A stretch of DNA of 6,077 bases from contig JAHFMA010000009.1 in NCBI GenBank assembly GCA_023264475.1, positions 1 to 6,077 on the forward strand, written 5' to 3'. The notes beneath the pieces were generated by a model. That model did not search any database. It was not told the origin of the DNA and saw only the letters and a list, made by a program, of their open reading frames with translations. The number at the start of each line of letters is the position of its first letter. Position 1 is the stretch's first letter. The DNA comes from Candidatus Parcubacteria bacterium. GTDB taxonomy: Bacteria > Patescibacteriota > Minisyncoccia > Phycocordibacterales > PALSA-1337. This document shows, one piece after another, positions 1-5,794 of this stretch. The position numbers were made by a program, and so were the translations under genes.

Positions 1-404
1 GCGCCGCCGGCAAATTCTTGACCGAGCTCATAGAGTCTATCGGCCTCAAGCGCGAGCAGGTCTACATTACCAACATCGTCAAAGACCGCCCGCCGGAGAA
101 CCGAGACCCCACGCCAGAGGAGATCGCCGCCTACGGCTCATTCCTGGACAGACAGATCGAGATCATCCAGCCCAAGGTCATCGCCACGCTCGGCCGCCAC
201 AGTATGGGCTATGTCATGAAGCGTTTCGGATTGGACCTGGAATTGGAGCCGATCAGCCGTATCCATGGCAAGGAATTCAAAGCCGACGTCTCATACGGCC
301 AAATTTCCATTGTGACTCTGTACCACCCGGCTGCGGCGCTCTACAATGGCGGCATGCGCATTACTCTCAAACAGGATTTCCAGGCCTTGAAGAAGTTCTT
401 GTGA
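1..404 (+). CDS. udg: Uracil-DNA glycosylase, type-4/5-like, 3' part only
   Basis: Removes uracil from DNA to start base excision repair in the cytoplasm. The frame is open to the left edge (in phase from base 3, reading AAGKFLTEL), so the TTG at 18 is an internal codon and the true start lies upstream. About 133 residues are visible, the C-terminal two thirds of a usual ~200-residue protein. Seen: the GKFLTELIESIGLKREQVYITN block, whose Asn in ITN (72-74) is the family's uracil-contacting residue; the RPPENRDPTPEEI block; and the second catalytic motif HPAAAL at 324-341. The N-terminal GEAPG-type motif and first Cys pair are outside the window. Odd: the two later Fe-S ligand positions, normally Cys 16 residues apart, are Asp (84-86) and Tyr (132-134). 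The gene ends in TGA with no clear terminator. Family assignment is confident; the exact subclass is not. Confidence 0.93.
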   Translation, partial: AAGKFLTELIESIGLKREQVYITNIVKDRPPENRDPTPEEIAAYGSFLDRQIEIIQPKVIATLGRHSMGYVMKRFGLDLELEPISRIHGKEFKADVSYGQISIVTLYHPAAALYNGGMRITLKQDFQALKKFL

Positions 405-407
405 TGT

Positions 408-436
408 TTGACATCGTCTAGAAATATCTGTAGCGT
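408..436 (+). promoter_or_regulatory. Candidate promoter for the purO-like gene
   Basis: A perfect -35 hexamer TTGACA (408-413) is followed after 17 bases by TAGCGT (431-436), a weak -10 with three of six consensus matches. Transcription would begin near 443 and leave a leader of about 40 bases that contains the Shine-Dalgarno sequence. The -35 lies inside a perfect inverted repeat GATGT-TTG-ACATC (403-415) that begins within the stop codon of the upstream gene. The -35 and spacing are good and the -10 is poor, so this is tentative. Confidence 0.4.
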
Positions 437-466
437 GAGGCCAGAACTTCAACTCCAACAACACAC

Positions 467-472
467 AGGAGG
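467..472 (+). promoter_or_regulatory. Strong Shine-Dalgarno site of the purO-like gene
   Basis: A full AGGAGG lies nine bases upstream of the ATG at 482 and supports that start. It is the only strong ribosome binding site in the window. alaS, the PilM-like gene, the membrane-protein gene and infA have none. Confidence 0.85.
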
Positions 473-481
473 ATCAGAACT

Positions 482-1243
482 ATGACAACTGCAACCCGTC
501 AGAAGGCGGCCATCAACTTGGCCTGTCTTGCTGGTAATCCATACCCCGGCCGAGGAGTGCTCATTGGCCACACTGAATCAGGCCATTATATGGTCCAAGC
601 TACTTGGCTCATGGGCAGGAGCGAGAGCAGCCGCAACCGTGTATACAACTTTGATTCAGACCATCGAAGAGTCTTCACGGAGCCTGCCGATCCAGCCAAG
701 ATGGCCGGCAAGGATACGAGTCTGCTCATCTACAACGCCATGATGGAGAGGCACGGGGTCTTCATAGCGAGCAACGGCCATCAGACGGACGAAGTGCTCA
801 AGGCGGTCACTGACAGTGAAGCGACCTTGGGATCGGCCTTGCATGAATTCCAATACGAGCCGGATGCGCCGAATTTCACTCCCAGGATCACAGCGATGTA
901 TTCGTTGGTCAAGGGCGACTGGGCGATCCAATTCGCAATCCTGAAAAGATCGCTCTGGAGCGAAGAATGCGATCGGCATATCTTCAGGTACAAGATGATC
1001 GGCGCCGGTTATGGACTATATGTTTCGACTTATGTTGGAAATGGCGATCCTTTGCCTTCATGGGAAGGAGAGCCTATCCCGATAATCCTGTATGGCTCCG
1101 ATGATCCAACGGATATAGCTGAAAATCTCTGGGCCAATTTGGATTTGGACAATCGCGTATCTTTAGCCGTGAAGCTCATCGAACCCATTCACGGCAATTC
1201 AAGGACCTATATCATAAACGAGCAGGGCAAGTGTATAGCTTGA
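482..1243 (+). CDS. purO: IMP cyclohydrolase (PurO) family protein
   Basis: A 253-residue soluble protein of the archaeal-type IMP cyclohydrolase family (IMP_cyclohyd). Characterised PurO enzymes close the ring of FAICAR to give IMP, the last step of de novo purine synthesis. Conserved blocks in order: NPYPGRG (19-25), MGRSESSRNR (44-53), SNGHQTD (97-103), YEPDAPNFTPRI (125-136), GDPLPSWEGEPIPI (188-201) and LDNRVSLAVKLI (222-233). There is no signal peptide or membrane segment. The length fits bacterial homologues, which are longer than the ~200-residue archaeal enzymes. The ATG at 482 is fixed by AGGAGG nine bases upstream. No other purine-synthesis gene is visible. GC is about 50% in the second half, below most neighbours, and the gene has its own leader and terminator, which hints at acquisition. 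The family is clear; the activity in this organism is inferred, and such solitary copies could have a salvage or other nucleotide-related role. Confidence 0.87.
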   Translation: MTTATRQKAAINLACLAGNPYPGRGVLIGHTESGHYMVQATWLMGRSESSRNRVYNFDSDHRRVFTEPADPAKMAGKDTSLLIYNAMMERHGVFIASNGHQTDEVLKAVTDSEATLGSALHEFQYEPDAPNFTPRITAMYSLVKGDWAIQFAILKRSLWSEECDRHIFRYKMIGAGYGLYVSTYVGNGDPLPSWEGEPIPIILYGSDDPTDIAENLWANLDLDNRVSLAVKLIEPIHGNSRTYIINEQGKCIA

Positions 1244-1265
1244 AGCTAGCTTAGTCAGATCTCCC

Positions 1266-1297
1266 ACCGCATCCATAACATGGTGCGGTTTTTATTT
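1266..1297 (+). terminator. Rho-independent terminator after the purO-like gene
   Basis: ACCGCA (1266-1271) pairs with TGCGGT (1284-1289) and CCAT (1273-1276) with ATGG (1280-1283), with T1272 bulged and an AAC loop. The stem is followed by five Ts (1289-1293), then A and three more Ts. It starts 22 bases after the stop codon at 1243. It separates this gene from alaS, so alaS needs its own promoter. Confidence 0.85.
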
Positions 1298-1313
1298 CAA
1301 AGAAATCTATACG

Positions 1314-1342
1314 TTCTCATTTCGGCCAAAAACTGCTATATT
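1314..1342 (+). promoter_or_regulatory. Promoter of alaS, predicting a leaderless mRNA
   Basis: TTCTCA (1314-1319, four of six -35 matches), a 17-base spacer, then TATATT (1337-1342) preceded by the extended -10 TG at 1334-1335. It lies just after the terminator. Only six bases (TCGCGC) separate the -10 from the ATG at 1349, so normal initiation about seven bases downstream of the -10 would start the RNA at or next to the A of ATG. No Shine-Dalgarno sequence could be transcribed. Confidence 0.72.
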
Positions 1343-1348
1343 TCGCGC

Positions 1349-3163
1349 ATGAATTCCGCAGAGATCCGCCGCCGATTCCTGGCTTTCTTCGAGAAGAGAG
1401 GCCATGCCGTCATACCTTCTGCCTCGCTTGTCACACCAGATGAAAAGGGGGTGACGAATGCGACTCTCTTCAATACAGCCGGCATGCAGCCCCTCGTGCC
1501 ATATCTTCTCGGCAAGGAGCACCCGGCAGGCAAGCGCCTCGTAGATGTCCAGAAATGCCTGCGCACCGTCGACTTGGACGATGTCGGCGACAAAACTCAC
1601 GCCACTTTCTTCGAGATGCTCGGCAATTGGTCGCTCGGCGACTATTTCAAGCAGGAGGCCATCAATTGGAGCTATGAATTCCTGACTGACAAGAATGAGG
1701 GTCTCGGCCTGGATCCGGCGCGCCTATATGTGACCGTCTTCGAGGGTGACTCCGTGGCGCCGCGCGACGCGGAGGCCGCCGGCATCTGGCGAGAGATATT
1801 CAAGAAGAATAGGGTCGATGCCGGCGGCGACACTACGCAAGGCGAAGCCGGCCGCATCTTTTATATGCCGGCCAAGAATAACTGGTGGGAGGCCGGCGAG
1901 AACGGTCCTTGCGGCCCAGACACCGAGATGTTCTACGATGTCTCCAATAAATTTGGCGGCAAGGCTCTCACACATGCGGAATATGTAAAAGCTGACGAAG
2001 ACCGCGATGTCATCGAGGTCTGGAACGACGTCTTCATGCAATACGAGAAGAAGGACGGCCGCATCGTCGGCAAGCTCCCCAAACCCTCCGTCGACACCGG
2101 CGCCGGCCTGGAGCGTCTGACGATGACAATGCAGGGGGTGGATAATATCTACGATACGGACCTCTTCAAGCCGGTGATGGGATTGATCCACGATTCAGCC
2201 AAGAATTTTGACCTACGCTCGGCTAGGATCATCGCTGATCACCTACGATCTTCTGTTTTTTTGATCGCGGATGGTGTGATCCCGAGCAATACAGATAGGG
2301 GATACATTTTGCGCCGCCTTATTCGCCGTGCGATCTTCAAGATGAAGGTTTTGATGCTTGATCAAAGCGTCGGGTCCGAAATAATCAGCCAGTATTCAGA
2401 GCAATATCAAGCGACCTACCGATTGGACAAATCATTAATAGACAAGATCTTCCGTGAAGAGGAAGAGAAATTCCTCAAGACTCTCGTTGATGGACGCAAG
2501 GAGTTCGATAAAGGCACTGATGCATTCACTCTATTCTCTAGCTATGGCTTCCCGTTGGAATTGACTGTCGAATTGGCAAAGGAAAAGGGCATCGAGGTAG
2601 ATATCAAGGGCTTCAATGAGAAATTCAAAGCCCACCAAGACCTCTCCCGTGCCGGAGCCGAACAAAAGTTCAAGGGCGGGCTCGCCGACCACAACGACCC
2701 AATGGTCTTGCGCTATCACACCGCTACACACCTGTTGAATCAGGCCCTTACAGATGTTCTTGGTGACGGTGTCGGACAAAAAGGCTCCAATATCACTGCC
2801 GAGCGCCTGCGTTTCGACTTCTCTCACGGCACCAAGATGACCGACGACGAGAAGAAGCGCGTCGAAGACATTGTGAACGCCAAGATCGCCGCCGCCATCC
2901 CGATGAATCATATCGTTATGCCCCGCGAAGAGGCCGATAAGACCGGTTCGAGGCATGCCTTCAATGAGAAATACGGCGAGCAGATCTCCATCTACTTTAT
3001 CGGCAACGATCTCGCAACCGCCTATTCCAAGGAATTCTGTGGCGGCCCTCATGTCACCAATACTTCCGACCTTGCCGGCCCCGAAGGGAAGTGGAAGTTC
3101 AAAATTCAGAAAGAGGAAGCTGTCTCTGCCGGAGTACGCCGCATTAAGGCTGTTCTGCAGTAG
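1349..3163 (+). CDS. alaS: Alanine--tRNA ligase, short form without C-Ala domain
   Basis: Charges tRNA-Ala with alanine in the cytoplasm. 604 residues against about 875 in E. coli. The class II catalytic domain comes first: NTAGMQ (42-47), TFFEMLGNWSLGDYFK (86-101, motif 2), the NGPCGPDTE block (185-193) and DTGAGLERL (249-257, motif 3). The tRNA-recognition region follows, with RIIADHLRSS (293-302) and RGYILRRLIRRA (317-328). The editing domain carries zinc/active-site residues H457, H461 (HTATH), C564 and H568 (CGGPH), and ends at GVRRIKAVLQ. Odd: the usual TPFYAESGGQ-type beta-barrel between the two halves is absent, with only a short linker at about 420-455, and the C-Ala/DHHA1 part is missing. 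The usual CGGTH is CGGPH. The chosen ATG aligns with family N-termini (MNSAEIRRRFLAFF); an in-frame ATG at 1280 lies inside the upstream terminator and upstream of the promoter. GC drops to about 45% near 2200-2600. No frameshift is seen. Confidence 0.97.
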   Translation: MNSAEIRRRFLAFFEKRGHAVIPSASLVTPDEKGVTNATLFNTAGMQPLVPYLLGKEHPAGKRLVDVQKCLRTVDLDDVGDKTHATFFEMLGNWSLGDYFKQEAINWSYEFLTDKNEGLGLDPARLYVTVFEGDSVAPRDAEAAGIWREIFKKNRVDAGGDTTQGEAGRIFYMPAKNNWWEAGENGPCGPDTEMFYDVSNKFGGKALTHAEYVKADEDRDVIEVWNDVFMQYEKKDGRIVGKLPKPSVDTGAGLERLTMTMQGVDNIYDTDLFKPVMGLIHDSAKNFDLRSARIIADHLRSSVFLIADGVIPSNTDRGYILRRLIRRAIFKMKVLMLDQSVGSEIISQYSEQYQATYRLDKSLIDKIFREEEEKFLKTLVDGRKEFDKGTDAFTLFSSYGFPLELTVELAKEKGIEVDIKGFNEKFKAHQDLSRAGAEQKFKGGLADHNDPMVLRYHTATHLLNQALTDVLGDGVGQKGSNITAERLRFDFSHGTKMTDDEKKRVEDIVNAKIAAAIPMNHIVMPREEADKTGSRHAFNEKYGEQISIYFIGNDLATAYSKEFCGGPHVTNTSDLAGPEGKWKFKIQKEEAVSAGVRRIKAVLQ

Positions 3164-3178
3164 CTGTTTTTCCATTCA

Positions 3179-3187
3179 TGCTATAAT
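3179..3187 (+). promoter_or_regulatory. Extended -10 promoter of the PilM-like gene, leaderless
   Basis: TG (3179-3180), one base, then a perfect TATAAT (3182-3187). Six bases (TTCCCC) separate it from the ATG at 3194, the same spacing as at alaS. No convincing -35 is seen 17 bases upstream, where the alaS stop codon lies; extended -10 elements can act without one. There is no Shine-Dalgarno sequence. Confidence 0.75.
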
Positions 3188-3193
3188 TTCCCC

Positions 3194-4345
3194 ATGTTCT
3201 TCTCGCGCAAAGCAGAAGGGAAGCTAGTCGCTATCATCGAGATCCAATCCTCCGTGGCTAGGACCAGCCTAGCTTGGTATCGCCCGGGCATGCACGCCCA
3301 TATCCTCTTCATAGACGAGCGCCCTATCCCATACAAGCCGAATGTCGGCAGCGCCTACTTCGTGAAGACCACCATGAAGGCTCTTTCCGAGAGCGTCGAT
3401 GCGGCATTGCGCCGGTTCCGCATTCTTGCCAAAGACAAACAGAGGGCCGGCTTGCCGAAGCACATCGCTGAGACGCACTATGTCCTGTCTTCACCCTGGA
3501 TCGCGTCGCAAGCCCGCACTCTCTCGCTATCTTTCGACAAGACCACGGCTATCACGGACGATAAAGTCAAAGAGATACTCGCGGCTGAGCGCTCCAAGCT
3601 CTCGCCCAAGGATAGCGGGCCGTTGGAGACCATCGAAGAGAAGATCTTTGAGATCCGCCTCAATGGCTATGCCGTATCCGAATGGCATGGCAGGCAAGCC
3701 AAGGAGCTCGAGATCTCCTATGCCGTGACCGTCGGAGGGACCGATACGGTGCGCCGGCTACGCGACGCAGCCGAAAAGATAGCCGGGTCATCGAATATCC
3801 GCTTCCATTCCTCGCTCCTCCTGCAATACATCGGCATGCGCGTCAGCATGCCAGAGAAGGATAGCTACGCTCTCATCCACATCCACGGCGAGCTCACAGA
3901 CGTCGTCATCGTCAAGCATGGCTCATGCATCTTCTTTGGCTCATATCCTATGGGCATCGGCACCATCGTGCGCAAGATCGCTCATGCCACCAAGACAGAC
4001 GGCCAGACCGCCGATTCTTTGCTCTCTCTTTTCCTCGGTGGACGGTTGGATGAGGCTGCAGCGAAGGACGCGGGGCCGGTCATGCAGGACATGATGTCCG
4101 GATGGAGCGGTGAATTCGGTAAGCTCTTCCGGGACGCTTCGGCAGACCTCGCCTCAGTACGAGATGCTTTCATCATTTCGCGCATCCACGAAGAGCTTTT
4201 CTTGCGCAGCTTCAAAGCTGCGCACCCCAAGGCTCATGTCGAAGCCGTAGGGACCAGCGAGGCCGCGCCGGGCATCACTTTCGAGCCGTCTGTCGGCGTC
4301 GTCCGCGGCGTCAGCGTATATGCCGCCGCATTGTCTGTGATATGA
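3194..4345 (+). CDS. FtsA/PilM-like actin-fold protein
   Basis: A 383-residue soluble protein resembling the FtsA/PilM branch of actin-like proteins, in a form I associate with CPR genomes, usually left as hypothetical. Visible in order: a first beta-hairpin with VAIIEIQSSVARTSLA (12-27, phosphate-1 position); a conserved-looking LSSPWIASQAR (98-108); an SHS2/1C-like insert with EIRLNGY (153-159) and ELEISYAVTVG (171-181); the phosphate-2 position IHIHGELTDVVIV (228-240); and SYPMGIG (250-256). No signal peptide or membrane helix is seen. FtsA and PilM bind short cytoplasmic tails of membrane proteins, and the next gene, 10 bases downstream, encodes such a protein, so this is probably its cytoplasmic partner in an envelope or pilus-like machine (inference). 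Odd: the DxG-type acidic residues of both phosphate loops are replaced (Glu-Ile-Gln, and His before IHGELTD), suggesting weak or lost ATPase activity. The start is set by the promoter six bases upstream. The fold is fairly sure; the function is unknown. Confidence 0.78.
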   Translation: MFFSRKAEGKLVAIIEIQSSVARTSLAWYRPGMHAHILFIDERPIPYKPNVGSAYFVKTTMKALSESVDAALRRFRILAKDKQRAGLPKHIAETHYVLSSPWIASQARTLSLSFDKTTAITDDKVKEILAAERSKLSPKDSGPLETIEEKIFEIRLNGYAVSEWHGRQAKELEISYAVTVGGTDTVRRLRDAAEKIAGSSNIRFHSSLLLQYIGMRVSMPEKDSYALIHIHGELTDVVIVKHGSCIFFGSYPMGIGTIVRKIAHATKTDGQTADSLLSLFLGGRLDEAAAKDAGPVMQDMMSGWSGEFGKLFRDASADLASVRDAFIISRIHEELFLRSFKAAHPKAHVEAVGTSEAAPGITFEPSVGVVRGVSVYAAALSVI

Positions 4346-4346
4346 T
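4338..4346 (+). promoter_or_regulatory. Extended -10 overlapping the upstream stop codon
   Basis: TG (4338-4339), one base, then TATGAT (4341-4346, five of six consensus matches). The TGA stop of the PilM-like gene (4343-4345) is inside this hexamer. Nine bases separate it from the ATG at 4356, so the RNA would have a leader of about 0-3 bases. There is no Shine-Dalgarno sequence and no clear -35. Cotranscription from the promoter at 3179 is also possible, so this may be an internal promoter. Confidence 0.5.
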
Positions 4347-4355
4347 GTAAAAAAT

Positions 4356-5744
4356 ATGCCCCGCCGAGTAGAAGACATCGTCCGCACAGACCGCCGCACA
4401 GTCCGCGACATACCTGTCGAGGAATCTAGCGCTTCTGGCAAGAGGCGATCAGACAAGCCTGCGCCCCAGAAGGAAGAGAAGGGTAGAGAGATCCATATCC
4501 ACAAGTTGGACGTCACCGTGCCGATCCATACCGGACCCAAGCCATCCATTTCAAAGCGCCGGACCGGGACAAGCAAGAAGAAGGGCGTTTGGTGGGTCTC
4601 TATCATCGCCGCAGTGGTCCTCATCGTGGCTGGGGCCGGGTACGTCGCCTCCACTAGCTTCGCGCGCGCCAAATTCACCATCGTACCCGTCGTCATCCCC
4701 GTCACAGCTGATACGACGATCGTCGCGACCGGCACCACGACCGCCGGATATCTCTCATACAAAGCCGTCCCTTATTCCGAATCGTTCAAGAAGACCATCC
4801 CAGCCAAAAGCGGGCCCAAAGTATCCACCAAGGCCGCCGGCGCCGTGATGATATACAACTCATATTCTCGCGATCCCCAGAAGCTCGTAGCCGGCTCGCG
4901 CTTATCGACCGATTCTGGTCTGGTCTATCGCCTCGGATCATCAGTCGTCGTGCCCGGCTACACCGTAAACAGCAAGGGCACCATCGTCGCAGGCAGCCTC
5001 AAGGCCTCCGTGACCGCCGATGCCGCTGGCGCTTCTTACAATCTCTCCAGAGGCGATGGCCTTGTCCTGCATTTCCCAGCCTACAAAGGCACGCCCCGCT
5101 ACAGCGCCGTCTCAGCTCAGCTCTCCACCGATATCGCGGGAGGATTCATAGGCGAGAAGAAGATCGTCGACCAGAGGCTGTTAGCTTCCACTACTGCAGA
5201 GCTCCAAGCGTCTCTCACTGCCGAGCTAGTGGCGCGCGCCAAGGCCGGCGTGCCTGAGGGATATATCATGTACGACGGTGCATACAAGGCATACTTCGCT
5301 CCGGCCGACCTATCCGGCACTTCCACGGATTCTGCTATTCTCACAGTCAAAGGCACCCTCTACAGCGTGCTCTTCCGGCAGAGCGACCTCGTCGCCAAGC
5401 TCGCGGGCTCGGACAAGGCCTCCTCATTCTCTTCATATCCATATCGCGCTCCCGGCGCAGAGTCGCTGTCTTTCACCATCAACAATCCCAAGGATTTCTC
5501 GCCCGCCCAGAACAACGCTCTTATCGCTCATTTCAAGGGCGACATCGAGCTCGTCGGCATCGTTCCCACAGACGCGCTCAAGGCCAAGCTAGCAGGCAAG
5601 CCATTGTCTGCCACGCTCGCAGTCCTCAAATCATATAGCTCAGTCATCGATGTATCCAAGAGCGCAGGCGAGCTTTTCCCTTCATGGGCGAACGGAGTCC
5701 CGACCGATCTCGACAGGATATCGGTGGTCGTCGAGGCAAAATAA
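4356..5744 (+). CDS. Single-pass membrane protein with beta-rich outer domain
   Basis: 462 residues. The N-terminal ~76 residues are polar, highly charged and probably disordered. One hydrophobic helix follows at about 77-98 (GVWWVSIIAAVVLIVAGAGY), preceded by SKKK, which favours the N-terminus staying in the cytoplasm. The remaining ~360 residues should lie outside the membrane; they are rich in Ser, Thr, Ala, Gly and Val and look like beta sandwich. Recognisable blocks are AAGAVMIYNSYSRDPQKLV (160-178), VVVPGYTV, and PEGYIMYDGAY near residue 300. I associate this pattern with a conserved CPR family without firm function; no enzyme motif is visible. The N-terminus has two similar elements, RRVEDIV (3-9) and RRTVRDIPV (13-21), which could bind the FtsA/PilM-like protein encoded just upstream, as PilN tails bind PilM. 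Ten bases separate the genes. It could equally be a surface or cell-wall assembly factor. No signal peptidase or lipobox site is seen. Confidence 0.82.
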   Translation: MPRRVEDIVRTDRRTVRDIPVEESSASGKRRSDKPAPQKEEKGREIHIHKLDVTVPIHTGPKPSISKRRTGTSKKKGVWWVSIIAAVVLIVAGAGYVASTSFARAKFTIVPVVIPVTADTTIVATGTTTAGYLSYKAVPYSESFKKTIPAKSGPKVSTKAAGAVMIYNSYSRDPQKLVAGSRLSTDSGLVYRLGSSVVVPGYTVNSKGTIVAGSLKASVTADAAGASYNLSRGDGLVLHFPAYKGTPRYSAVSAQLSTDIAGGFIGEKKIVDQRLLASTTAELQASLTAELVARAKAGVPEGYIMYDGAYKAYFAPADLSGTSTDSAILTVKGTLYSVLFRQSDLVAKLAGSDKASSFSSYPYRAPGAESLSFTINNPKDFSPAQNNALIAHFKGDIELVGIVPTDALKAKLAGKPLSATLAVLKSYSSVIDVSKSAGELFPSWANGVPTDLDRISVVVEAK

Positions 5745-5765
5745 CGCTATTTTATAGTCCCCATA

Positions 5766-5794
5766 TTGACGATATTACAGGCATCTGCTAGTAT
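5766..5794 (+). promoter_or_regulatory. Promoter of infA
   Basis: TTGACG (5766-5771), a 17-base spacer, then TAGTAT (5789-5794) preceded by the extended TG (5786-5787). It is the best complete promoter in the window. Initiation near 5801 gives a leader of about 14 bases without a Shine-Dalgarno sequence, so infA is not strictly leaderless. It probably also drives rpmJ and the ribosomal protein genes expected after it. Confidence 0.75.

Noticed and set aside
18..20. TTG at 18 as the true start of the glycosylase
   Set aside because: The frame continues to the left edge with AAGKF, which is conserved family sequence, and half of the active site would be missing. The gene is cut by the window.
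656..979. 107-codon open frame on the minus strand within the purO-like gene
   Set aside because: It is antisense to conserved IMP cyclohydrolase blocks; no support.
1243..1252. Perfect palindrome AAGCTAGCTT at the end of the purO-like gene
   Set aside because: Ten bases is short, there is no partner site, and it lies between the stop codon and the terminator. Chance is likely.
1280..1348. N-terminal extension of alaS beginning at ATG 1280
   Set aside because: This ATG is inside the terminator hairpin and upstream of the alaS promoter. The extra 23 residues have no family counterpart, whereas MNSAEIRRRF at 1349 matches AlaRS N-termini.
3041..3163. AlaRS truncated by frameshift or mutation
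   Set aside because: The protein ends cleanly after the GVRRI end of the editing domain. No C-Ala-like sequence follows, and a promoter and gene start within 31 bases, so the short form is native.
2531..3175. 214-codon open frame on the minus strand within alaS
   Set aside because: It lies antisense to the conserved editing domain. Its translation resembles no family I know, and it reflects codon bias of the real gene.
402..4345. Alternative genetic code with UGA read as glycine
   Set aside because: Three genes end at TGA exactly where their families end or the next gene's signals begin, and no internal TGA is needed in any frame.
4154..4762. 202-codon open frame on the minus strand
   Set aside because: It overlaps two plus-strand genes with recognisable protein features and promoters, and has no plausible start signals of its own.
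5738..5753. AAAATA-ACGC-TATTTT hairpin at the stop of the membrane-protein gene as a terminator
   Set aside because: All six pairs are A:T and no proper T-tract follows, so it would be too weak. It may be chance in an AT-rich junction.
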